Counted from the stretch's first letter, positions 16,514-25,065 are shown. The stretch is 28,417 nucleotides of DNA from JAJRRH01 sp047638815 (GCA_047638815.1 JBLIMR010000034.1:1-28417); one strand, 5' to 3'. Notes: generated by a model from the sequence alone, not told the origin. Numbers and translations are program-made.

Positions 16514-17767
16514 ATGTACTATTTCACCTCTGAATCAGTCTCTGAAGGTCACCCAGACAAAGTTGCTGACCAAATTTCTGATGCCCTTTTAGATCATTTT
16601 TTAGCGAGTGATCCTGAGAGCAAGGTAGCTTGTGAGACCCTCGTAACTACTGGATTGGCTGTATTAAGCGGTGAAGTCACATCCAATGCATATGTGGATG
16701 TGCAAAAAGTAGCAAGAGAAGTTATTAGAGATATTGGATATGTAAAATCAGAATATCAATTTGATGCTGATTCTTGTGGCGTTATTTCCGCAATTCATGA
16801 ACAAAGTGCCGATATCAACCAAGGTGTTGTCGGAGACAAAGGGTTGCATAAAGAGCAAGGCGCTGGAGATCAGGGAATGATGTTCGGATATGCTACAGAT
16901 GAAACAGATAACTATATGCCTTTGGCCTTGGAAATATCCCATCGCCTGTTGTTGGAATTAAAACATCTCCGAAACAATGGTGACAAAGTTTCTTACCTCA
17001 GACCAGATAGTAAATCACAAGTAACGATTCTTTATGATGACAACAATGTTCCAGTAAAAATTGACACTATAGTTGTATCCACTCAACATGATCCTTTTAG
17101 TGATGAAGCGGCCATGCATGGTCAAATTGAGAGTGATGTAAAAAACATATTGGTTCCCATAGTGAAAGCTAGCTTTTCCGATGACATACAAAAGCTATTT
17201 ACAGATGACATTAAGTATCACGTAAATCCAACAGGGAAATTTGTTATTGGTGGACCTCATGGTGACACTGGGCTTACGGGGCGAAAAATAATCGTAGATA
17301 CCTATGGTGGTAAAGGAGCCCATGGTGGTGGAGCATTTAGCGGAAAAGATCCGAGTAAGGTAGATAGAAGTGCTGCTTATGCGACCAGACATATCGCTAA
17401 GAACCTAGTTGCGGCTGGATTATGCAAAGAAGTCCTTGTTCAGGTTTCTTACGCAATTGGTGTGGCCAAGCCTACAAGTATATATGTGAACAGTTTTGGC
17501 ACTTCAAAGGTTGATATGACCGATGGCGAAATTGCTGAAAAAGTGATGGTCATTTTCGACATGAGACCTTCAGCTATTATTGATAGATTGAAGTTGAAAA
17601 ACCCAATATACGTAGAGTCTGCAGCATACGGTCATATGGGAAGAACTCCTGTTACCGTTAGCAAAACATTTTTTATTGATGGCAAAGATGTAACTAAAGA
17701 AGTAGAACTATTTACTTGGGAAAAGTTGGACTTCGTAGATACCGTCAAGAAAGCATTTGGAATCTAG
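16514..17767 (+). CDS. metK: S-adenosylmethionine synthase
   Basis: MetK makes S-adenosylmethionine from methionine and ATP in the cytoplasm as a tetramer. The 417 residues carry the signature elements SESVSEGHPDKVADQISDA (residues 6-24), the hexapeptide-type GAGDQGMMFGYA (near residue 116) and the P-loop-like GGPHGDTGLTGRK (near residue 246), then YGGKGAHGGGAFSGKDPSKVDRS given here only as its motif name region. It is somewhat longer than E. coli MetK, as is common in this phylum. The final codons overlap the convergent small gene at 17764 by four bases. Termination probably uses the palindrome at 18011-18046 beyond that gene. Confidence 0.96.
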   Translation: MYYFTSESVSEGHPDKVADQISDALLDHFLASDPESKVACETLVTTGLAVLSGEVTSNAYVDVQKVAREVIRDIGYVKSEYQFDADSCGVISAIHEQSADINQGVVGDKGLHKEQGAGDQGMMFGYATDETDNYMPLALEISHRLLLELKHLRNNGDKVSYLRPDSKSQVTILYDDNNVPVKIDTIVVSTQHDPFSDEAAMHGQIESDVKNILVPIVKASFSDDIQKLFTDDIKYHVNPTGKFVIGGPHGDTGLTGRKIIVDTYGGKGAHGGGAFSGKDPSKVDRSAAYATRHIAKNLVAAGLCKEVLVQVSYAIGVAKPTSIYVNSFGTSKVDMTDGEIAEKVMVIFDMRPSAIIDRLKLKNPIYVESAAYGHMGRTPVTVSKTFFIDGKDVTKEVELFTWEKLDFVDTVKKAFGI

Positions 17768-17994
17768 TCAAGAAGCATCTTATTATATTCTTCTTCATCT
17801 ATTTCTTCTAGCTTCCCCTCTTTGAGGTATTGAAGCAAATCCTGAAGATACAATCGATCACTAAAGTTTTTTGACTCATTGGCAATAATAGTTTTCTTAG
17901 TCCCAAAGATTCGTATTTCTTCCCATCGATCCATGCTCTCAAGCTTAACGAAACTTGATCCATTGGGGTATTTAATATACTTTGGAAAATCCAT
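17764..17994 (-). CDS. Small acidic protein, unknown function
   Basis: A 76-residue protein starts at the ATG at 17994 (MDFPKYIKYPNGSSFVKLES) and ends with an acidic helix (EGKLEEIDEEEYNKMLLD). An earlier in-frame TTG at 18009 adds five residues but nearly touches the terminator. There is no signal peptide, cysteine or membrane span. The FPKYIKYxNGxSFxKI-like start is of a kind I associate with uncharacterised Bacteroidota proteins, but I cannot name a family. It overlaps the metK end by four bases and begins 16 bases after the glnN terminator, leaving no obvious room for its own promoter. Confidence 0.6.
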   Translation of the reverse strand: MDFPKYIKYPNGSSFVKLESMDRWEEIRIFGTKKTIIANESKNFSDRLYLQDLLQYLKEGKLEEIDEEEYNKMLLD

Positions 17995-18010
17995 TAGACC
18001 AAAGGTCAAA

Positions 18011-18046
18011 AAAAATCCCGATTCAAACGTTTGAATCGGGATTTTT
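18011..18046. terminator. Bidirectional palindromic terminator (glnN and probably metK)
   Basis: A perfect inverted repeat with 18-base arms (18011-18028 and 18029-18046) has a GC-rich core (ATCCCGATTC/GAATCGGGAT) flanked by A-runs on one side and T-runs on the other, so it can act in both directions. It lies nine bases after the glnN stop. On the plus strand it is the first terminator after metK. Confidence 0.93.
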
Positions 18047-18055
18047 AATTTTTAA

Positions 18056-20245
18056 TTATCTTGTAAAGAGCAGTTCCCTCATTTTTGGTAAAGGCCATAG
18101 TTCATCATCAACAACTTTTTCAAGTGCATCTACATTTTCTTTAATGTCCATCATCAAAGGCTTCATCTTATCACAATATGAAAAGGCCATATCCCGACTC
18201 GATTTCATTTTATGAGTCTTTTCATGCACTAGATTCGCTTTATCAATTAAATCGTTTAGGGTGTTCAATCTATTAGAGATATCTTCGATCAAAAGCAATG
18301 GAAATGCAGCTGCTTTCTTTCCTTTAGCTTCACCTAAAGTATTCATGAGTCCTTCCACATTATTAATCAACTCTGATTGATACGCCACAGCTGCAGGTAC
18401 TATTTGACTCAAAGTAATTTCTTTCATCACCTTGGCCTCAATCTGCATGTTCAATACATATTTTTCAAGTTCTATTTCATGGCGAGCTTCTAATTCCTCC
18501 TTGGTGAATATTCCCATTTCGGTATAAAGCTTCAATGCTTTTTCATCAACCATTTTATCCAAAGCTCTAGGAGTATCCATTAGGTTTGAAAGCCCTCTCC
18601 TTTTTGCCTCCTTAACCCACTCTTCACCATAGCCGTTACCTTCGAATCTAATTTTTTTAGAGTCTGCGATGCACGTTTTTAATTCCTTCAAGATGGCAAT
18701 GTCTTTTTTAATTCCTTTAGAAATTCTAGCATCAACTTTGGATTTAAAATCAACCAATTGCTTAGCCACTATAGTATTTAAGGTTGTCATAGGCACTGCG
18801 CAATTAGCCGTGGAACCAACGGCTCTAAACTCAAACTTATTCCCTGTAAAAGCAAATGGAGATGTTCTGTTTCTATCTGTGTTGTCCAAAAGGATTTCAG
18901 GTATTTTTCCAATATCCAATTTTAGCGCTGTCTTTTCCTCTGGAGTCATCTTACCATGCTTAACATCTTTTTCTATTTCGTCTAGCAGACCCGATAATTG
19001 TGATCCCATAAATACAGAAATAATTGCTGGTGGTGCTTCATTAGCACCCAATCGATGATCATTACCTGCTGAGGCAATAGATGCTCTCAATACATCATCA
19101 TAATCGTGTATCGCTTTTATGGTATTAACAATGAAGGTTAGGAATTGTAAATTTGTTTTAGGGTTGTGTCCAGGGCTCAATAAATTAACACCTGTATTGG
19201 TAGCCAATGACCAGTTGTTATGCTTTCCAGAACCATTGAGTCCAGCATAAGGCTTCTCGTGCAACAGAACTCTGAAGTCGTGTTTCCTGGCTACCTTCTC
19301 TAGTAAATCCATTAACAACAGGTTATGGTCGTTCGCCAAATTACATTCTTCAAACATTGGCGCAACCTCAAACTGATTGGGAGCTACTTCATTGTGACGT
19401 GTAGTAACTGGTATGCCAAGCAACAGCGCTTCTGTTTCATAATCTTTCATAAACGCGCTAGCTCTGGCAGGAATTGATCCGAAATAATGATCATCCAGTT
19501 GCTGTCCTTTCGCAGGAGCGGAACCGAATACAGCCCTCCCAGTCATCATGATGTCCATTCTAGAATTAAATAGCGCCTTATCAATTAGAAAGTACTCTTG
19601 TTCCCATCCCAATGTTGAATGAACCGAAGAAACATTCTTATCAAAGTAATGACAAACATCCAATGCTGCATTCTCAATTTTATGAAGTGCTTTCAACAAT
19701 GGCATTTTGTTGTCCAATGCCTCCCCAGTATATGACAAAAAAATGGTTGGAATAACCAATGTCTTATCATGAATAAAAGCTGGTGATCCTGGATCCCATG
19801 CTGTATAGCCCCTGGCTTCAAAAGTATTTCGCAATCCACCATTTGGAAAGCTCGATGCATCTGGCTCTTGCTGAGACAACATGCTGCCTTTAAATTCTTC
19901 TATCGCAAGACCGCCTTCTATTGGTGTGAAAAACGAATCATGCTTCTCCGCAGTCGACCCAGTTAATGGCTGGAACCAATGCGAATAATGCGTTGCGCCC
20001 AGTGAAATTGCCCACTCCTTTAAGGAAGAAGCAACATGATTCGCAGTTTGTCGATCTATCCGTTTCCCCGTTTCTATCGATTTTTTAACCGACTTAAATA
20101 CATCTGAAGAAAGATGTTTACGCATCTTAGATTCGTTAAATACGTTCGCCCCGAAGTATTCCGATACTTTTACAGCAGGTGCCGTAACATTAACCGGTTT
20201 TCTGTGTAGGACATCTTCCCATGCCTTAAATCTTAATATTGCCAT
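18056..20245 (-). CDS. glnN: Type III glutamine synthetase
   Basis: This GSIII enzyme condenses ammonium and glutamate with ATP. The type is set by its size and by GSIII-type blocks: EPDASSFPNGGLRNTF (near residue 125), NGSGKHNNWS (near 338), GANEAPPAI (near 398) and DRNRTSPFAFTGNKFEFRA (near 458), with the end ELWPLPKMRELLFTR. I chose the ATG at 20245 (729 residues, MAILRFKAWEDV) over 20287, because GSIII proteins start close to the RFKAL-like sequence and are about 730 long. It is monocistronic, with a strong terminator after it and about 240 bases of untranslated or intergenic DNA before it. Confidence 0.95.
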   Translation of the reverse strand: MAILRFKAWEDVLHRKPVNVTAPAVKVSEYFGANVFNESKMRKHLSSDVFKSVKKSIETGKRIDRQTANHVASSLKEWAISLGATHYSHWFQPLTGSTAEKHDSFFTPIEGGLAIEEFKGSMLSQQEPDASSFPNGGLRNTFEARGYTAWDPGSPAFIHDKTLVIPTIFLSYTGEALDNKMPLLKALHKIENAALDVCHYFDKNVSSVHSTLGWEQEYFLIDKALFNSRMDIMMTGRAVFGSAPAKGQQLDDHYFGSIPARASAFMKDYETEALLLGIPVTTRHNEVAPNQFEVAPMFEECNLANDHNLLLMDLLEKVARKHDFRVLLHEKPYAGLNGSGKHNNWSLATNTGVNLLSPGHNPKTNLQFLTFIVNTIKAIHDYDDVLRASIASAGNDHRLGANEAPPAIISVFMGSQLSGLLDEIEKDVKHGKMTPEEKTALKLDIGKIPEILLDNTDRNRTSPFAFTGNKFEFRAVGSTANCAVPMTTLNTIVAKQLVDFKSKVDARISKGIKKDIAILKELKTCIADSKKIRFEGNGYGEEWVKEAKRRGLSNLMDTPRALDKMVDEKALKLYTEMGIFTKEELEARHEIELEKYVLNMQIEAKVMKEITLSQIVPAAVAYQSELINNVEGLMNTLGEAKGKKAAAFPLLLIEDISNRLNTLNDLIDKANLVHEKTHKMKSSRDMAFSYCDKMKPLMMDIKENVDALEKVVDDELWPLPKMRELLFTR

Positions 20246-20489
20246 TGATTTAGTGTCGTTAAATGATAAAAATGATTTATTCAACAAAGAAGAGCATTTT
20301 TTAGGGGGGTATCAAGACATAAATCATGTTTTTTATTCACAAACCCCCAGTAATTATCACACTACTAATATAAATTTGATGTTTCCTCCTTCAATTACAT
20401 GACTTACGAAGTTAATTTGGCAATATTACTTTTTAAAAAGAAATTTGGACAAGACCCTAAAAGGTGAAATCTATTGAAGTGTCTTAGAT
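20246..20489. other. Intergenic region upstream of glnN
   Basis: This 244-base AT-rich stretch must hold the glnN promoter, but I find no exact TAnnTTTG box on the minus strand. It contains a G6 tract (20304-20309) and a C5 tract (20344-20348), able to pair over six bases around a 32-base loop in the glnN leader. No gene is visible in it. Confidence 0.5.
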
Positions 20490-21422
20490 CTATGAAATCA
20501 CAACATAGATATAAAACACATATGTGGATAGAAGAATTACGCCACTAACTTTACCGATTTTTCTTGTGAAACACATCATAGGGAAAATCATTAGCGTCAC
20601 ACCCAAGAGCCAGAATATATCACTTTCCAATACCTGACTAGCAACATCTATTCTAGTAACAGAAGATGTAATTCCCAGAACCGCAAGAATGTTAAATATA
20701 TTACTGCCAACTAAATTCCCCACAGAAATATCTGTTCTTCCTCGTGAGGCCGCAATAACTGATGTTGCCAGCTCTGGTAAAGAGGTGCCAAAAGCAATAA
20801 CAGTAACACCTATTATATATTCACTAACACCGAAAGACATTGCGATGGAAGTAGCTCCTTCAACCATCCAATGCGCTCCTCCTACTAAACCTCCAATACC
20901 CACTAGAATGAAAATGATATAAAGAATGTAGGTCTTCTGATCTTCTTCCTCATCAACAGCAATTCTTTGTTTCTTGTCCTTCCTTGATTTAGCGACAAGA
21001 AAAATCAAATAAGACAGAAGTAATGCCACCATTATTAGACCCTCAAAAGGCTCTATATAGCTATCTGTTGAAATAAAATACCATAGTAAAAGTGAAGAAA
21101 ACATCATGAATGGCCAGTCGATCTTCATTGTGTTCTTTTCCACAGGAATGGTGATGATAAGGGCCGTTACACCCAACACCAAGGCTAGATTAGCAATATT
21201 GCTCCCAACGATATTTCCAATGGCCAAATCACCATGCCCACTTAATGCGGCCTTTAGTGATACTAATAATTCGGGCGCTGAAGTACCAAATGACACCACG
21301 GTCAAACCAATAATCATTGGAGCAATTTTCAGTTTCAAGGCTATACCCACAGCACCTTTCACCAATAACTCACCTCCAACCAATAGAAGAATCAGTCCGG
21401 TAAAAAGAATAAGATAATCCAT
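20490..21422 (-). CDS. CaCA-family sodium/calcium (cation) exchanger, YrbG-like
   Basis: The 310-residue inner-membrane protein has about ten hydrophobic segments and the two inverted alpha-repeats that form the ion site: GTSAPELLVS with GNIVGSNIANLALVLG in the first half, and GTSLPELATS with GNLVGSNIFNILAVLG in the second. A charged cytosolic loop (KSRKDKKQR and following acidic residues) separates the halves. This places it with bacterial YrbG-type exchangers, which trade calcium for sodium or protons. It starts three bases after the tatA stop and is the last gene of the secDF operon. Confidence 0.93.
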   Translation of the reverse strand: MDYLILFTGLILLLVGGELLVKGAVGIALKLKIAPMIIGLTVVSFGTSAPELLVSLKAALSGHGDLAIGNIVGSNIANLALVLGVTALIITIPVEKNTMKIDWPFMMFSSLLLWYFISTDSYIEPFEGLIMVALLLSYLIFLVAKSRKDKKQRIAVDEEEDQKTYILYIIFILVGIGGLVGGAHWMVEGATSIAMSFGVSEYIIGVTVIAFGTSLPELATSVIAASRGRTDISVGNLVGSNIFNILAVLGITSSVTRIDVASQVLESDIFWLLGVTLMIFPMMCFTRKIGKVSGVILLSTYVFYIYVVIS

Positions 21423-21425
21423 AGA

Positions 21426-21662
21426 TTATAATTCCGAATCAAGCTGATCCAAGGTGTTCTTATGCTCATCAATTTCCTTTTTCATATCCTTAGCCGAATC
21501 TGAAAATTCTCTTTTGATCTCATTAGTAGCATCCTTTACTTGGCGTGAAGTACGGCCTAAAAATCTGGCCATACTCGGAATGTTTTTCGCACCAAAGAAT
21601 AATAAATAGAAAATAAATACCACCAATAGTTCACTTGTACCTATATTGAAAAATAGCAGCAT
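21426..21662 (-). CDS. tatA: Twin-arginine translocase subunit of the TatA/TatB type
   Basis: The 78-residue protein has the TatA layout: one short membrane helix (GTSELLVVFIFYLLFFG, about residues 8-24), the Phe-Gly hinge, an amphipathic helix with IPSMARFLGRTSRQ, and a highly charged tail. In place of the frequent FGPKKLP it has FGAKNIP, so the usual hinge proline after FG is missing. TatA and TatB cannot be separated with certainty at this length. No tatC is in the window. It lies 23 bases after secDF and three before the exchanger, so the three are likely one transcript. Confidence 0.88.
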   Translation of the reverse strand: MLLFFNIGTSELLVVFIFYLLFFGAKNIPSMARFLGRTSRQVKDATNEIKREFSDSAKDMKKEIDEHKNTLDQLDSEL

Positions 21663-21685
21663 TTATATTTTAGAAAATGTATCTG

Positions 21686-24600
21686 TTATACCTTCGCTTT
21701 CATGTCCTTTTTCAAATCTTCACCTGCTAGATCCACAACAAGTGGAGTCGCAATAAATAATGAAGAGTATGTTCCGACAATAACTCCAACCATTAAGGCA
21801 AAAGTAAATCCTTTTATCGATTCACTACCGAAAATGAAGATTGTAAATAAAACAATGAATGTAGATAATGACGTATTTACTGTTCTGCTTATCGTACTGT
21901 TTAAGGCACGATTAACGATAGTTTTAACATCACCTTTTCTAGATTCACGTAAAAACTCTCTAATTCTATCAAACACGACCACCGTATCATTAATTGAATA
22001 ACCTACAACCGTTAGGATAGCCGCGATAAAGGCCTGATCGATTTCCATACTGAATGGAAGTCTACCCCAGAAAATGGAATAAATACCCAATACAACCAGA
22101 ACATCATGTATCAATGCAACAATAGCACCTATACCAAACTGTGCTTTTCTAAAACGTGCAAAAATGTACAAAAAGATAAATAATAACGCGATCGAAATTG
22201 CCTTCATGGACGACCATTGAAAATCATCAGAGATCGTTGGATCAACTTTCTTCGAACCAAACGCACTCATATCCACAGTACCAACTGCTTTTAATCCGTC
22301 TAACAAAGCTTTATCCACTCTTGCGTCCACATCGGCAGATTTATCGTTAATTAGATACTTAGTGGTAATCTTAACTTTGTCTCCCGAAGTTCCCAATCTT
22401 TTTACAGATGGAGGTAGTTTATTATTGTTTTCATCAACAAATGCACCATCAAGGGCGTCTTTTACTGATTGAACTTCTACCGCCTCTGTGAAGGCAATAT
22501 CGTAAGTTCTACCTCCTGCGAAGTCAACTCCTAAATCCAGTTGTCTTGTAAATAAAGAACCTAAACCAACAAGAATAATTAATGCAGATACACCATAAAA
22601 TATTTTTCTTTTCTTAACAAATTGGAAATCTGTATTAGCCATCCAGTTTTCTGTCATACTGTTGAAGAAGCTTACATCTTTTCCTCTTTCAAGCAATCCA
22701 GTGATTATTAACCTCGTAATAAAAATAGCAGAGAAAAGGGAAGTTGCAATACCTATTATCAAAGTAGTTGCGAAACCTTTGATTGGTCCAGAACCAAAAA
22801 TCAAAAGAACGATAGCCGTTATAAGCGTTGTTAAATTGGCATCAATAATTGCCGAATAAGCTTTACTATATCCCTTTGATACTGCTGCTCGAACTCCTGC
22901 ACCAGATCTCATTTCTTCTTTTATCCTTTCAAAAATAAGTACGTTGGCATCAACTGCCATACCTATCGTAAGAATGATACCTGCAATACCAGGTAAAGTC
23001 AAAGTAGCATGCAATGATGCTAATGCGCCTAGTAAAAAGAACATGTTTGCTATCAAAGCAAAATCAGCAACACCACCGGCTTTACCGTAGTAGAAGAACA
23101 TGTATATCAGTATGACCAAGAATGCAATACCAAAAGCCATTAATGCTTTATCAATATTTTCTTTTCCCAACGATGGACCAACAACTTGCTCATCAACAAT
23201 ACTAGCTGGAGCAGGTAAAGCACCTGCCTTAAGTAAGTTTGCAAGGTCAATTGCTTCATTCACCACATCTACTCCTTCTTGAGAGCCCATAGTAATTTGA
23301 GAATTACCACCTGCAATTTCACCATTTACTACTGGAGCACTTTGAACAGCATTATCAAGTGCAATTGCGATACATCTTTTTGGGTCTTGAGAAGCAGCTT
23401 CCTTTGTCATTCTTTGCCAAATCTTAGCACCTTCAGAATCCATACTCATGCTCACGAGCGCTTGCTTACTGAACTGTTCGAAGTCTTGTCGCGCATCAAC
23501 TATGAAACTACCATCTAATTTTGGTTTGCCATTTTTCGTTGTCACTTTCAAAGCATGTAAAGACAGCCTTCCTGTTGGACCTACTTTTGAGCTCCACATC
23601 AATTTTATTTTATCCTCAGCTGGCAGCAAATCTTTAACAACTTTCATTGCAAAGTACTCATTCACTTTTGCCGTATCCTCTTTAAGTGCTGAACCAATTT
23701 GTGGTCCGGTTCCCATTACTTGTCCGTTTGGAGAATTAAAAATGTTAGGAGTGAAAATGCTTAATAATGGACTTTTACGTTTATCATTAACGTCAGTCTG
23801 TTCTTCAACTTCATCCTCTTCAACATCGTCATATATGGTATCACCCTCAATAACCTCAAATCCTAAATTCTCATCTGCTTCAGCAGCCTCTTCTACTAAT
23901 TCAGGGCTAATTATCTGAGCCAATTTATCATTAGCCTCAACAATAATCTGAACAAATGTTTTGTCACCTATTACTGGCTCGGTATTCTCATAAGTTTCCC
24001 AAAACTCCAAGTTAGCCGTACTCTTCAGTAATTTCCTCATTCTCTCACGATCCTTAACACCAGGTAGTTCTACCAGTATTCTATCGGTAAACTGTTGTTT
24101 TTGAATAGTTGGTTGTGTTACACCAAATCTGTCAATTCTAGTTCTCAGAATTTTTTCAGTATTTGATAGTGCTGCTTTAGTTTGGTCCTTCAATATTTGA
24201 ATGATCTCATCATTACTAGATTCAAAGGGGAACATCGCTTTATTGTCTCTACCGCTAAATACTTTAGCCAAAGATCCTTCTGGTGAAGTTTCTTCCCATG
24301 CCTCTTCAAATAGATCAATGAAACTACCATCATCATTCAACTGCTTTTGTTTTGCAAGAGAAAGCGCTGACTTGAATGTTTCAGAATTAGCGTTGGCAGC
24401 AAGATTCGATACTAAGTCTGGCACTGAAACCTCCAATGTCACACTCATTCCTCCTTCAAGGTCCAATCCTTTCTTAATTTCTTTATCCTTACTCTCATTG
24501 TATGTATATCCCAAAAATTTCGACTCGTTACCGTTATCTGTACGATACTGAGCTTCAAACTTTTCAATTGCCGCATCATTGTTCATTCCATAACCCTCGT

Positions 24601-24748
24601 CTCCTTCAACCAGATTGGCTATTTCAGATATTGCATATTCTGTTGCATCAGATTCAAAAGAAGAAGTGAAGAAAGAAAAGGATAATTGATAAAGGCTAGC
24701 TAGGGCAAGTAAAATAGTGAAAACCCAAATTGCTGTTCTATTTTGCAT
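21686..24748 (-). CDS. secDF: Protein translocase fusion SecDF
   Basis: SecDF uses the proton gradient to help pull exported proteins through SecYEG. The 1020 residues hold a complete SecD (to about residue 690) and SecF (from about 700) in one chain, with twelve membrane helices expected. Visible markers are GLDLEGGMSVTLEV after the first helix, ARQDFEQFSK and LDNAVQSAP in the large periplasmic domain, MAVDANVLIFERIKEE (near residue 600), LGVDFAGGR at the start of SecF and SINDTVVVFDRIREF (near 920). An acidic insert (IYDDVEEDEVEEQTD, about residues 298-315) interrupts the periplasmic region. A clear promoter lies at 24881-24911, giving a leader of roughly 130 bases. Confidence 0.96.
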   Translation of the reverse strand: MQNRTAIWVFTILLALASLYQLSFSFFTSSFESDATEYAISEIANLVEGDEGYGMNNDAAIEKFEAQYRTDNGNESKFLGYTYNESKDKEIKKGLDLEGGMSVTLEVSVPDLVSNLAANANSETFKSALSLAKQKQLNDDGSFIDLFEEAWEETSPEGSLAKVFSGRDNKAMFPFESSNDEIIQILKDQTKAALSNTEKILRTRIDRFGVTQPTIQKQQFTDRILVELPGVKDRERMRKLLKSTANLEFWETYENTEPVIGDKTFVQIIVEANDKLAQIISPELVEEAAEADENLGFEVIEGDTIYDDVEEDEVEEQTDVNDKRKSPLLSIFTPNIFNSPNGQVMGTGPQIGSALKEDTAKVNEYFAMKVVKDLLPAEDKIKLMWSSKVGPTGRLSLHALKVTTKNGKPKLDGSFIVDARQDFEQFSKQALVSMSMDSEGAKIWQRMTKEAASQDPKRCIAIALDNAVQSAPVVNGEIAGGNSQITMGSQEGVDVVNEAIDLANLLKAGALPAPASIVDEQVVGPSLGKENIDKALMAFGIAFLVILIYMFFYYGKAGGVADFALIANMFFLLGALASLHATLTLPGIAGIILTIGMAVDANVLIFERIKEEMRSGAGVRAAVSKGYSKAYSAIIDANLTTLITAIVLLIFGSGPIKGFATTLIIGIATSLFSAIFITRLIITGLLERGKDVSFFNSMTENWMANTDFQFVKKRKIFYGVSALIILVGLGSLFTRQLDLGVDFAGGRTYDIAFTEAVEVQSVKDALDGAFVDENNNKLPPSVKRLGTSGDKVKITTKYLINDKSADVDARVDKALLDGLKAVGTVDMSAFGSKKVDPTISDDFQWSSMKAISIALLFIFLYIFARFRKAQFGIGAIVALIHDVLVVLGIYSIFWGRLPFSMEIDQAFIAAILTVVGYSINDTVVVFDRIREFLRESRKGDVKTIVNRALNSTISRTVNTSLSTFIVLFTIFIFGSESIKGFTFALMVGVIVGTYSSLFIATPLVVDLAGEDLKKDMKAKV

Positions 24749-24861
24749 CTTTTATTTATAATTTTTGTCGACTCCGAGTTCTTTTTTAAACTATAGGAGT
24801 CAAAGCTGTGTTTGTTTTGATAATCCATTGACAAATGAATGTCGTGGCACTATCCAATATT

Positions 24862-24877
24862 CCAATTTAAAAATTGG
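24862..24877. repeat. Perfect inverted repeat at the secDF start site
   Basis: CCAATTT, AA, AAATTGG: two 7-base arms with a 2-base spacer. It begins four bases downstream of the -7 box of the secDF promoter, so it covers the predicted first transcribed bases. It could be an operator or a short 5' hairpin. Confidence 0.6.
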
Positions 24878-24880
24878 TCG

Positions 24881-24911
24881 CAAATATAGATTTTATATAA
24901 TTACTATGCAA
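24881..24911 (-). promoter_or_regulatory. Promoter of the secDF-tatA-exchanger operon
   Basis: On the minus strand TTG (24911-24909) is followed after 20 bases by TATATTTG (24888-24881), an exact TAnnTTTG box at good spacing. The predicted transcription start is close to 24876. Confidence 0.6.
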
Positions 24912-25021
24912 TGGAATTAACTTTTTCTCTAAGTGTCAAATATCTAGCGAATTATACTAAAAATGAACAAATTATGGCATTGATTAGAACTGCAATAATC
25001 GCAGATTAATAATCGATGTCA

Positions 25022-25053
25022 TTTGTAAATACAGTGCCATCTGAGTACCTTTG
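25022..25053 (+). promoter_or_regulatory. Consensus promoter of the T9SS cargo gene
   Basis: TTTG (25022-25025), 20 bases, TACCTTTG (25046-25053) is a full match to the TTTG/TAnnTTTG pattern. The -7 box contains the in-frame TTG at 25051, so that codon cannot be the start of translation; the ATG codons at 25066 or 25072 remain, with a leader of only a few bases. Confidence 0.7.
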
Positions 25054-25065
25054 TGGCATACTATA

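Larger units (their letters stand above)
24749..25065. other. Divergent promoter region between secDF and the T9SS cargo gene
   Basis: This 317-base AT-rich stretch has no gene. It holds two of the best promoter matches in the window, one for each flanking gene (24881-24911 on the minus strand, 25022-25053 on the plus strand), and a perfect inverted repeat at 24862-24877 at the predicted secDF start. The rest of the roughly 130-base secDF leader shows no structure that I can name. Confidence 0.7.

Noticed and set aside
18669..19058. Open frame of about 129 codons opposite glnN
   Set aside because: It lies wholly within the conserved GSIII catalytic core on the other strand and shows no recognisable protein features.
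23448..23918. Open frame of about 156 codons opposite secDF
   Set aside because: It is Ser-rich, mirrors the acidic and conserved SecD codons and has no start context; secDF explains the region.
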